A stretch of 64,000 nucleotides of DNA, from NCBI GenBank assembly GCA_946699065.1, contig CAMPDV010000440.1, forward strand, positions 62,001 to 126,000, given 5' to 3'. The notes under the pieces are model-generated. The model did not search any database and was not told the origin of the DNA. It saw only the letters and a program-made list of their open reading frames with translations. The DNA is from Loxodes magnus (taxonomy: Eukaryota > Ciliophora > Karyorelictea > Loxodida > Loxodidae). This document shows, piece by piece, positions 24,601-36,160 of the stretch. Numbering within the stretch: the stretch's first letter is position 1; the number at the start of each line of letters is the position of its first letter. Both the position numbers and the translations under genes were made by a program.

Positions 24601-24860
24601 CTTCTATCTACTTTTGAAAATAATATTCTTTATTTCTTCAAGCCCTTCCCATTTCTATTAATAGAAAAACGAAACATTGTTGTATAAAAATAGATATGAA
24701 AGCTCCTTTGTAGACTTTAATACTATTTTCGATACTATCCAGGTGTTGAGTCAAGCTTTATTTATGCGCGAAATTATCGAGGATGGAATTTTCTTGACTT
24801 AATATCTTCATTAATCTCAGAGTCGTATCAAGGACTAGCTTTCTTAATATCGATAGAGTT
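24601..24860 (+). pseudogene. LINE reverse transcriptase fragment (motif A)
   Basis: The plus strand encodes SSFVDFNTIFDTIQVLSQAL at about 24700-24760, a very good match to LINE RT motif A (FVDFxxAFDTI) with both Asp residues kept. It is followed by a GIF segment as in other LINEs. The rest of the RT is missing or scrambled, and TGAs follow soon after. Confidence 0.5.
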
Positions 24861-25329
24861 GATTAAACTTAAATACAAGTAACTATGAGAATAAAACTTC
24901 TTATAGCTAAACTAATTTATTTCCAACACACCAGAAACTTGGAATTTGTATTTTTAAGTATCTGATAAGTTCTTTAGGTTTCCAAGAAATTATAGTATTA
25001 AACTTTTATAATCTAATCTTCATCTATTTGGTTTAACTTCCATTTTGACTGCTAAATAATTATTTTTCTCTTTAATAAGCTAGAAATAGTTTTTTAAATG
25101 AATCAAGTAGAAATAATAAAGAAATGACTCTAGGAATGTAGCATTAGACTAGTTTAATCTTAGTCATTTAATTTAAATGTTTATTGTCCAAATAATAAGA
25201 AATTAATATATTACATCAATGGTATAATACAAGGGGTTTTGATGCTATATAAGTAATATGAAGCTTGGCTTTATAAGGCTAAATTTTTAAGAATCAAATT
25301 AAATATAAATTTTTTATAAAACATCAAAA

Positions 25330-25770
25330 AAGATAAGAGAGCATAAAAGTGATCCAATGTTGATTGAAGAAGAAATTATCAGAAAACTTCAAAGAAAATA
25401 GAGGTAAATAAAGATTAGAAAATAATACTTTTGCTGTGGAAGCTTGTGACATTTATATTGGAAATGTAAGAAATTCTAACAGAAAAAATGAATTATTGGA
25501 TTCAAGAAAAAAGAAGAAACAAGAAACAAGAAACAAGATTAAGCCGAATGTATTGCAGTTCAAGTGAAGAAATTTATAAAATCAAGAAAGATGCGATAAG
25601 ACAAGAACAAGAAAAGAGATGAAGGAAATCCTATTCTGAGTTCACAATCTCGCTAAAATTGGGGATGCTAAAGGCTAATATTTAACAACAGAGAATATGA
25701 ACTACTGTCTTCCGGATGTGGTTAAAATACCTCAAAATGAAAAAATTAAATTAATATATTATTATTATTT
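25330..25770 (+). pseudogene. gag-like relic with zinc knuckle and (ATT)n tail
   Basis: The plus strand reads SDPMLIEEEIIRKLQRKQRQ, then a knuckle region YFCCGSL-TGA-HLYWKCKKF. The spacing fits CX2CX4HX4C if the first Cys has become Tyr. Next comes a Lys-rich part, and the sequence ends in an (ATT)n run at 25758-25769. The TGA before His is in the same place as in the 6.0-6.35 kb relic. The 3' (ATT)n tail matches those of elements A and B, supporting LINE-type retrotransposition. No target-site duplication was found. Confidence 0.55.
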
Positions 25771-26395
25771 AAAAAAATTAAAATAAAACGTTATTTTATA
25801 TCAGAAATCTTATTATTTCTCTTCTTTAGAAGCTTTGTCAACCAATACCATTTTGAAAGGATATTTCACAAAATTCTTTATGATTATTCACACAAATTAT
25901 TCGTAAAATATTATAAAAATTATGAAGTAGTTCCTAAATAATGTAAAAATATGTTCTTAAAACTTAGTTATAAAACTAGATAGATATAGATAAAAAGTTT
26001 ATTAAAAAGTAAAAATTATATTAATAATAGATATAAAAGTTTAAATATTTTGAATATTGGAACATAATTGAATAAATATGATTGAATGTAATATACAAAT
26101 TATGTTTAAATTAAGCTTTTTATTTTCTTCAAACATTCAATCAATCTCTTTATTAAAATTAATCTTGAAAAGATACTTTAAAATTTTCCTTAAATTTCTC
26201 CTTTTCCATCTGAGGGATTTATTGAACTTCATTTTATAACTTGAGTATTTCTAATCTTCTCTTATTAGTTCCTTAAGCAAGATTTTGATTATTTTATCTA
26301 CTTTAGAAAATCAGATTCTAGAAAAACTCTAATGATATAGTTCTAATCATATAAGCTATCTAATCTTTGTCCACAAGTATATTTTATTTTATAGA
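25771..26395. other. AT-rich stretch left of the inverted-repeat arm
   Basis: No gene recognised. The inverted match to the right arm starts abruptly at about 26396. Confidence 0.4.
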
Positions 26396-29383
26396 AATTT
26401 ATCAAAAACTTTAATTTAATTTAATTATTCTTCTTAGACAATCTTTAACTCTCCTAAAAAATGCTTCTAATTTCATATTTTAGGCATATTTGAATCAATA
26501 AAATTATAAATATGTTTTTAATTCAAAATTTTAATTTAGTTTGCTACTTTACTTAATATTTAAGAATCTTAATATTGATATGAATTAAATTATTTTTAAA
26601 AACATTTAGCGGGATTTCATATTAAGTTTAGAAAAAGAATTAGAAAATAAAAAATTAAATAATTTTTTTACTTATTTATTCAAATATTGAATAGTTTCCA
26701 TTTAAGAAGAAGTTAAAATTTTAGATTAGTAAAATAATTAGTACTTATATATATATCCATAATCGATGAAAAATAGTAAAAATAAACTAAATAGGCTGAT
26801 TATAAAAATCTGAGAGTTAGAGAATTTTTTAAGATTTTTAAGATTTTTAATTTTTTATATTTTTAAATGTAAAATTTCTAAGAATAATAATTTTTTTGTT
26901 GAATTAGTTTATTTAAAAAGTAAATAAATGGTAGATTTATAAAATTAGTATTTTTAATATTTATCTTAAATATTGTTAAATATAAAGTTTTAAATTATAA
27001 TATTTTTTAATTTTTTTAATTAATTAATTTATACTTTTTTCTCTTTTAGTAATTCTTTTAAATAATTTAAGTTGATAGTGTCAATTAAATAATTAGTAAA
27101 TTTTATTTTAATTTTTGAAAAATGAAATTTCTTAAGTTTTGGTTATAATTTAAGTTTGATATTTGAGTAGATTTGGTTAAAATCTAGATTACATAATTGA
27201 TTATATGTTTGATCTAAAGATGAATATTGAAAATATTAATTTATAATATCATTTAGAATTATATATTTTGTTAATATTTTTTAAATTATATTTAATTAAT
27301 TATTTTGCATTTACTTTGTTTTTTATAAAATATTAAGAGATTTTATATAAATTATTTTAAATTTTTACAAATAGAAAAATATTAATTTTCCTTATTTTCA
27401 TTTAAAATATTATTCTTAATAAGAAATCACAATTTTATTAAATATTTTATCTAGAGGATAACAAAATTTCTTATTAGTCTCTAATTAAACCTATAATAGT
27501 TAAAGGACTTAGAATATTTGCAAGTACAAGTAAAAAGGAATTTTCTTTTAAGTTTTTATGAATTAATATTACTAAATAAGGAGGCTATAATATATTAAGC
27601 ACTTGATTTTAAGATAAATAGAGGACTTTAGATATATGAATAATTGACTCTATTGAAGAGCTAGCTTTTCTTGGTTTAATTATATAAAAGAATAATGTTT
27701 TCTCTTTACTATTTATTTTATATAATTACCTAAATGTTTTATAGAACTAGTATCATTAATACTTTAAATATATTCTTATACTCACTAAAATAAACTTAGA
27801 TAAATTAAGACTACATTTTTTACAAAATGTACCTATCAGCTTTCCAAACAAAAGTTAATTACAAAAGATAGTTAATAAAAAGGAATATATAAATATAATT
27901 TAAATTTAGCAAAATTATAAATCATCTAAAAATCAAACTTATTTTAATGCCTAACTTTCAAATCATTAACTATCTATATCATCAGATTTCAATCTTTTCT
28001 AATCAGATTAATAAATGTATAAAGCAAAACATGTACAATTCTTTATTACCAACACAAACCTATACAATAATAGTACACTAATCAAATGTATTAACAGTAA
28101 ATCATAATCTCTTAGATTAGTTATATTACCTAATCTAATACTTATATTATCTTACAAACAAACATATTATGCTAAGTTCTTTCATTCAGAAAATAATAAT
28201 ACAAGATATTATAAATATGCTTACTTAAAAGCTTATCATTTTCTAAATATCAAACTACTAATTCTAATAAATAGACTATTAATAGTGCTAACTATATAAT
28301 ATAGATTTGTATAGAATAATAGATTTAAGTTTTTATCTTTAAATTATCTAGAATCATTTAGCTATTATTAATTACAAATTATCATTACTAAAATAACACA
28401 AATAATTAATATTACTTTGCTATAAAAACAGAAACTTATCTAAATCTATTTATTATAACTAATCTAATATCTAAATTAAAGAGAAATTAATAACTAATAA
28501 AGCTAAAAGGATAAAATATTAAGTATTTAATAGACATAATTAAACATATTAAAGCTTATTTTAATAATAAAATTAAATATTACTATTTAATAATTAGAAG
28601 ATAAAATTAGTGATACACCATTTCTAGTTAGTTTTAAATATTTACTTTCTACTACTTATATTTATTACATTTATAAAACTTGCTTAGAATCAACATTATA
28701 AATAAATTATATTAGTTTATTATTTTAAGAGAGACCTTTATAAATAAAAAGTTTTAATGAAATAGTAGTAAGAAAGTGGACAAATAAAAGAGTTTATCTT
28801 ATAAATTCTAAAAATACTTTGTTTTAAATAATTTAAAGTTTTTTATATATCTATTCAAACTAGTTAATAAGAAATTTATTTTATTTCATTCTTTTAATTA
28901 GTAAAAAGCTTAAATAAATAATTTTTTGATTAAATGTAAGTGAAAAGTAATAATTAATAGCAATAGTTTTTTAAAAGAATTGTAATATTTTATTTATCAT
29001 TTAAAAGGTCTACAACGAAATAAGGTTTTCTTATTAAGAGTCTTTGATTTAAAGTACAAATAGGTTGTAATTAATGGATGCATATTAAAGTTATTATAAT
29101 AAGGATATAATTCTTCTTTATAAAACTTTTGAAATAATAATTTATCCTTTCATTTAAAAGTAAAAAGAAATAAAATAATTAAAATTGTAAAAGTTTGTAC
29201 ACTATTAGTTTTATATCTTGTCTTGTTTTAAGACAAAAATAGAAAAATCAATGTTTAAGAAATATGATATTTATAAATATGTTTAATAAATAATTTTATT
29301 GTTTAATTTTATTGAAATTAAGTCAGTAAAATTTATTGAGTTGTTTTATTTAAATATTTATAGAAGTAAGTTATAAAATTAAA
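26396..29383. other. AT-rich outer part of left arm, no gene seen
   Basis: Mostly over 80% A+T. It is present in three copies: here, inverted at 57.6-60.6 kb, and (26.4-28.16 kb only) directly repeated at 45.5-48.4 kb. No protein motif is recognised in any copy. The repeated conservation is therefore due to duplication, not evidence of coding. Confidence 0.5.
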
Positions 29384-30467
29384 ATGGAGAAAAAAGAAAT
29401 GGAGAAAAAAGAAAAGCAATTTACTAAAAGTATTTTTTTAAGAAAACTCTTAAGGGCGAGAAGTCACATCCTAGGGAAAATATCTCTACTTCATTTTAAG
29501 TATGAAATTCTGACTAACTTATGCTACTAAAAGCTAATAAACAAGATCAGTTATGACTAAAATAAAGGTATTTCTTTAATATTTTTTAGACTAAGTCCTT
29601 ACTGACACTTCATCTGTTTTATCGGTAGCCATATCAAGTGACCTGAATTGAATTGTATCAGGTTCTGGATGGCCTGAAAAGTCGATAAAAATCTGGAACT
29701 TCCAGACAGGTACTCTTCAAAGAACTATAACAGGACATACTGATTATGTTAACTCGGTAGTAATATCCCCAGACTCTAGCTATATAGTATCAGGATCTGC
29801 TGATAAAACCATAAAGATCTGGAATTTATAGACTGGTGCTCTCCTAAGAACTATAACGGGACATACTTCTACAGTTTGATCGGTAGTAATCGCCTATGAC
29901 TCTAGATATATTGTATCGGGATCTGGTGATAAAACCATAAAGATCTGAAATTTCCACAATGGAACTCTCTAAAGAACTATAACGGGACATACTAATGTAG
30001 TCATATCGATAGTAATCTCCTATGACTCTAGATATATTATATCGGGATCTTGGGATAACACTATAAAGATTTGGGATTTCTAGACAGATCAACTTGAACG
30101 AACTCTTACTGGGCATTCAGGTGAAGTTTGATCGGTGTCAGTGTCTAAGGATAATAGGTATATATTATCAGGTTCTGGTGACGAGACAATTAAGATATGG
30201 GAGTTCTCTTCTGGTTAGTGTATTCGTACTCTTTAAGGTCATACAGGTGCTGTACGAAGTATTCAGTTAAGTTTTGATTCAAGTGTAATATTTTCTTGTT
30301 CATGGGACAGAACTATCAAGATCTGGAACTCTGATAAGGGTGAGTGTATATAGACTTTATAAGGGCACTAATATGAAATACTTTCTATAGCATCGAGTGT
30401 TGAAAATAGATGGTTGGTATCGGGAGCTAGTGACAGGACGATAAGAAAGTGGAGGATTTCGAGTTGA
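29384..30467 (+). CDS. WD40-repeat protein, left-arm copy (two exons)
   Basis: Exon 1 is 29384-29567 and exon 2 is 29590-30467, joined across a 22-nt intron, giving 353 aa. Residues 1-61 are basic/helical (MEKKEMEKKEKQFTKSIFLR). About residues 62-353 form seven WD40 repeats with repeated GH...SGS.DKTIKIWN units, enough for one beta-propeller, a protein-interaction scaffold. Four in-frame TGAs (29649, 29877, 29946, 30129) all sit at repeat positions where Trp is usual or found in sister repeats, for example KTIKI-TGA-NF and V-TGA-SV. TAA/TAG codons sit at Gln-compatible sites. There is no frameshift. The right-arm copy keeps the same frame, intron and TGAs despite many substitutions. The stop is TGA at 30465-30467, after RKWRISS. 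The specific partner is unknown. If UGA is strictly stop, both copies are pseudogenes. Confidence 0.85.
29568..29589 (+). other. 22-nt intron in the WD40 gene
   Basis: The segment begins GTATTT and ends TTTTTTAG. Removing it joins codon 62 (G + AC = Asp) and keeps the frame from ATG 29384 into the first WD40 repeat. Unspliced, the frame meets TGA within about a dozen codons. The right arm has the same element at 57421-57442 with one substitution. The length is typical of ciliates with tiny introns. Confidence 0.75.
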
Positions 30468-31004
30468 GTAACTTGCTATTTGACTTAATTAAATTTAATC
30501 GATTAAAGATATAAGATATTGGTAATGCATTAAAATGAATGCTTAATGATAACTATGTTTTTGTTTTATGAAGTGTTTGCTTTATATATTTATTTAAAAT
30601 TTGTTATATTCTTAAATATTCTTGATTTAAAGAAGGTTGAGTAATAAAGGTTATTGAAATTAGTGAGGTAAATTGATTTAAAGTGGTAAAGTTAAAAAAT
30701 ATTAAAGAATAATTTTGTTAAATGAAGACATGAAATAAGTTTAAGTTTAATTTTATGCTTTAGAATTTTTTATTGATTTATTTTTAGATTTAGTAAAAAT
30801 TTCAAGTTGATCATAAATTATCATTTTTTTGTGGAGTAGTTAAAATATTATTTGTACATGCAAAGTTAGTTTATAATTTTGAATATTAATTAAAAAATTT
30901 AATTAATTATTTTATTTATTTTTTATGATTGATATTTAATTTTGATTATTAATTAATATTATTTACTATTATTATTATTATTATTAATTAATTATTTATT
31001 ATAA

Positions 31005-32270
31005 TTATAAAATATAAAATTTTATGTTTAAAATTTTTCGTTTCCGATTGAGGAAAAATTTTCTGATTGTATATTTTTAATTTATTTTTCAATTTTAGAG
31101 CCTGAATTTCGAAAAATTTCAAATTTGTTTTTTCGCTCATAGTTTTACACTACCAAAGATTTCTGGGACGGAATAAATTTAATTATTTCGGGATAAAAAT
31201 TTCTAAATAGGAATAATTTTTTTTATTTCAAAATAAAAAATTAAAAAATTGGAATAAAAATTTGAAAGCAATTTTTAAAAAAGTTTGTAAAATTTCTTAG
31301 AAAAGCGTTTCTAAAATAATTTTGAAAATAGTTATCTAAAATGGTTTTGAAAATAAAATTTGGAAATTAATTTTAAAATCTTTTAATTTTTGCGCAAACT
31401 TTTTTTGATAAATATTTCTGGGACGGGATACATTTTTTTTAATATGTAAAAAAGGGGATTTTTTTAAATAGACTTAAAAACAAAAAAATTTTGAATTTTG
31501 GGATGCTGATTTAATTTTTTAAGCTATATGTTATTAAATATATTTAGATATGTTTATTCTTGTGTTTAAGTTCAATAATAAATTTTAATTTTTATGTTTA
31601 ATATGTTTCATTTTCGATTGGAAAATACAATTTTCTGAAATTAATTTTTTTATTTATCATTATCTTTCAATTTTAGAGCTTAAATTTCATGAAAATAAAA
31701 AATTTGTTTTTTTACTCAGCGTTTTACACTACCAAATATTTTCGGCACGGAATAAATTTAATTATTTCGGAATAAAAAATTTTAAAATTGTATAAATTTT
31801 CAAGAAAAATTCCAAATATAAAAGATTTTTGAGAAAAAAATAGGAATAAAAAAACTTTATATTCGAAATAGAATTTGGAAATCTTTTTTGTTGAAATGGT
31901 ATTTTGTAAAAATAAAAAAAATGCTTTTGTTTTTAGGAAAATTTTTTGATTTTAAATTTTTTAACAAAAATTTTTTTTTTATTTAAAAATATATTTTTGA
32001 TAAGGTAAATTATTTTTGAAATTATAAAATAATTTATTGTTTATTATTTGGAAAAAATAAAATTTTTGATTTTGAACTTCTTTTCGAGTAAATGAAAAAA
32101 TTCGCTTTAAAAATTTTTAATGTTATAAGAATTTACTTAAATAAAAAGTATCTCAAGAAAAAAGGAGATATAATTAAATAAACCATGAAATCGTGAAAAT
32201 ATTATCCTTTTTTCGCTCTGAGTTATTCGCAACAAAAGATTTTCGGGATGGATAAATCCTTTTCTTAAAG
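31005..32270 (+). repeat. block with repeated GTTTTACACTACCAAA...GGGACGGAATAAAT motif
   Basis: Downstream of the WD40 gene a conserved motif recurs in one orientation at 31130-31185, 31711-31770 and, degenerate, at 32208-32270, with a partial copy at 31401-31437. The first two are part of a roughly 580-bp tandem duplication (31005-31575 and 31580-32000) that is single in the right arm. The motif combines a tttttcgctc box, gttttacactaccaaa and a gggacggaataaat box in otherwise very AT-rich DNA. Function unknown; candidates are a terminal or regulatory sequence of an old transposon. Confidence 0.6.
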
Positions 32271-32279
32271 AGATAGAAT

Positions 32280-33840
32280 TTTAAAAGATTTGAAAAGTTT
32301 TTTAAATGACTTTTAAGAAGTAAATCAAAAAAATAAATGACAATTTTAGGAAGAAACAAAATCAGTAAAATTTATTCTATAAGAGGGCTTAAAGCTAACT
32401 ATTTAATAGATAATGCGAATTTTTAAAAAGAACTAAAAAATCTCTTTATAAAAATATGATCAATCGAATAGAAAAAATGAGGTACAATACATCTGTAATA
32501 ATAAATTTTAGGCCAATTTACAAAGAATCTAAAAAAAGTAATTAAACAAGGATCTAAATAATATATCTAACCTAACTATATAAAATATAGAAACAAAAAT
32601 TTATTAATCAAGTTTAAAAATATTCTGCTTTATTATAATAATTAGAAAAAAATTAAAAATCGAAAAGATGAGTAAAAGAAAAGAGCTTACTACGACTAAC
32701 TATCTGTTTTTAGTTTGCGAAAATATGTTAATTTAGAAGAGAAAAATAAGTTTTTAAGAAAAAATAGCTATATTAAGTATTTTTTCTCTTAAAAATTAGT
32801 TCTAATTTGGTAATATTAAAAGGAATAGGTTTAGGTTTCTGATGATTAGGAAGTTGAATATATCTACTATGTATATAGAAAATAGATTTTATTTATTAAT
32901 GTTGTAATTTCTAATGAAGCTATTTGATTAAAGTTGAAAGGTTTTTTAAAAAATGGATTGACTATTTATGATTAAGAAAGATTTGCTAGTAAAGTATATA
33001 AATAATTTGAATATATGGAAAATGATAAAAATCTTAAGTTTCTTGTAAATTATCTTATATTTGCATCTAAAATAAGAATAAAATGATATTCTAATATTAA
33101 ATAATAGGAATTACCAAAATGAAAGTGTAAATAATTAAGAAATCAATATAGTTTTCATTATATCAAAAAAGGTTAAAAGCTTTAATTTTTTGTATTAATT
33201 AAAATAATATACAAAGTGTAATTTAATAACTATTATAATTATATCTATATGGGAAATATTTCGTACAATATAAAAAGAAACATATATAGCATAATAAAAA
33301 GCAAAGCTTTTTCTAAGATGATAAAGCGAATAATACACAATTTCATAAATGACCTTAAAAATGAGGTATTTTTGTTTGATTCTAAATGATTAGACAACTA
33401 AATGATAATTGATAATTTAAGGATTGCTTTAATAAATGTTTGGTTTAATATACAATATAGTATTTTTTAATTTAAGATGCTAAATATTCATAAACATAAA
33501 AACATTTAAAGTGGTTTAATAAATAGGATTTGATTAAGCACTTATTTAAATTTAAAAGATCTTATCAAGAAATTAAATTAAAATATTTTCATATTCATTT
33601 TCTAATTAAATAGTCATTATTTATATTTATCTATTTGATTGATGTTTTAAAGATTGTAATTATATTTATTCATAAAGTATGATATCAACTGAAAATTGCT
33701 AGATTATTTAAAGATAAAAACTTAATTCTTAAAACAATTCTTTTATAAGATAAACAGTGATAAGATGATATTATAGCTTAAAAATAACATTTTTTCTGCA
33801 AATTTATTTATAAAAAAAACTTAATTTTATGTGAGATTAA
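32280..33840. other. AT-rich stretch within left arm, no gene seen
   Basis: No motif-bearing frame. Its inverted counterpart is 53.7-55.3 kb and is equally without features. Confidence 0.45.
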
Positions 33841-33846
33841 TTGAAG

Positions 33847-36160
33847 ATGAGCAAGAATTTGAGGAAATATAAAATAAATAGGTTATAAGATGCAATATAT
33901 CGTCAAAAATATTTAGAATCTTTTCTGCAAACTTATCTAGAATTCTTTTAGATAGATTAAGATAATCTTGAAGTTTAATATAAATTTATCAAAAATAACA
34001 TCTAATACAATGCTGATTAAACATTAGGATCCTTTATTCCAGATTCAAGTTATAACAAATATCTCGAGATCTTACTAAGAAATATTTAGGCCTAAAAGAG
34101 CTAACTCAGTATATAAGAAGCATACATTATATCTGGAAGAATAAACTAATAAGTAACTAATATTCATGAAAAAACGACATTCTGAATGACTTCAATTCTA
34201 ATTTGTGAAATTTTGAAAAAACAAAAAAGAAACTTTTACTTCTAAATGGAGATTCTAAAGAAATATTTTCACATACTAAGAAAATTAAAAAGCCTAATAA
34301 ATTAAATGAACTTTAATTAAGAAATCAAAAATAAATCCATTGATTCATGGGAGAATTTATTTTTAAAAAGCATTCTAATCTAACTAAATAATAAATAAAT
34401 CTTAGTAATTAAAAAATAGATAAAATATAAGATAGTATTTAAGAAATTAAAGATTATCAACTATTTATTAGGATTTTATCTACCATACAACAAATTATAA
34501 AGAAATTACGAATGGAAAATCAGCTGATTCAGACAGAATAAAAGGTGAATTTCTGAAATATGGTGGATAATATTTGATAATAATTCTTCACTCTTTTCTG
34601 AATAATTTGTTAAGATTTGGAAGAATTCCTTAGGAGGTAAATAAATGGGCAGTAATTCCAATACTTAAAAAAGGAAATAAAGATGACTAGAAAAACTGAC
34701 TACCTGTTTCTCTTATTAATATTATTATAAAACTATATGATAAAGCTTTAACAAAAAGACTATACAATCTGATTTATTAGAGAAATTTGATTCACCCTTC
34801 ATAAATGGGATTTATAAAAATCAGATAAACAACTTAATAAATTTGAATAATATAACAAATAATTGATAACTATCGGAAACGTGCTAAAGGTAAGCATTTT
34901 TACATAAACTCAATTAAAGATCAAATTTATCAAATCTGAATGCATCTAAATTTTAAAGAAACATTAGAAATAATAAAATTTATGATTAGATAATTAACCA
35001 ATTATTTAAAAGGAACTAGTAACATATTTAGATGTAATGCTACATTAGAAGAAGAATTTTAATTCTCATTGTAGAGAAGTCGTGATCAAGTATTTAGTTG
35101 CAATGAAAAAGCTGTTTTTTAACTTATGAGATATAAGAATGTTTGGCATTTTAAAACTTTATGCAAACTTTTTACCTAAAGCAGAATATGGAGAGAACTA
35201 GTACCATGGTGTATTCAGAGAGGAATAACTTGAGTTTTGAATAGAATTGAGTATGAGAATGATTTCAAGCAATTTAAGCAGCAACATTAATAAGTTATGT
35301 TTCATAGATTTAAACTGGTTATCTTTCAAACACATTATGGCAATAAAGTTTTTTAAATTCTATTATAAAATTAAATAAGAAAGTATTGATTTTTCAACAT
35401 CGACAATAGGCTCTCTTTTCATTACCAACTATTTGATTTCAATGATAAAGTTTAGCAATTATCAGACCTCTACCTGTAGAATTCCAAGATTAGTATAAAT
35501 TAAAAAATGTTTACTAAAGAGAACAAAATACAATAATATTTTTATAATACAGCTACTCAAAAGTTTAGGAGAATGAAAAAAGCTAAAATATATACTGAAA
35601 AGTTCAGTAATCTTAACCAAATTTCCAATAAACACTTACATTAAGTTGAACAAAGAATTTAGACAAAAAATTATCAGTATATATAAACTTAGAACCCAAT
35701 CTTTTAATCCCCGAAAAGATTTTTAAGATCTTCATTATCCTATTGATAATCCCTACTGTATATGTGGAGAGTATGGTACAGCACATTTTTAAATATATAT
35801 ACTATTCTAATATAAGAGATTGACTATCGTAAAAGATTGAGAATTATGACTTAAGACGCTTTATAATATATGATTAAATACTTATAAAATAGTTTCCAAA
35901 GTCTTATTTGGGATATTTAGATTTCTAAATAAAAGTATAAGAAACTTATATCAAGAAGATTAGAATGATTAGAAATGGAAAAAGTAAAAAAGGAAAATAT
36001 AAAAGAGAGACTATAACAAGAGTAATTTAAAATTGATGAGATCAAGATTATAATTAAAGAGCATTAAAAACATTTACTAATGTCTATAATTGAAGCAATT
36101 CATGCAGTTATAGATGTCAAAAAACTGTTTTAATTTAAAATTGAAATAAACAGTTTCATA
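33847..36160 (+). pseudogene. LINE ORF2 reverse transcriptase, left-arm copy
   Basis: ATG 33847 opens a frame (MSKNLRKYKINRLQDAIYRQ) that reaches about 34190. After a frameshift near 34.2-34.5 kb the RT runs in one frame from about 34502 to 35655. Landmarks are SADSDRIKGEFLKYGGQYL, WAVIPILKKGNKDDQKN-TGA-LPVSL and HPSQMGFIKIRQTTQQI (the Q-GF-RxT region). A second frameshift leads to the C-terminal domain IYKLRTQSFNPRKDF...PYCICGEYGTAHF. In-frame TGAs at 34697, 34844 and 34937 fall at aromatic positions. Motif A has lost its catalytic Asp (FYINSIKDQIYQI where FVDFxxAFDSV is expected), so this copy is inactive. No endonuclease domain is visible upstream. Confidence 0.75.

Noticed and set aside
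29844..30116. Minus-strand frame antisense to the WD40 gene (and its twin at 56894-57166)
   Set aside because: Shadow of the repeats in the real frame on the other strand; its repetitive sequence follows from the WD40 repeat unit.
31447..31458. A6G4 tract, reminiscent of the A5G5 signal flanking a Tetrahymena deletion element
   Set aside because: Single occurrence, not the exact motif, no paired copy at a suitable distance.
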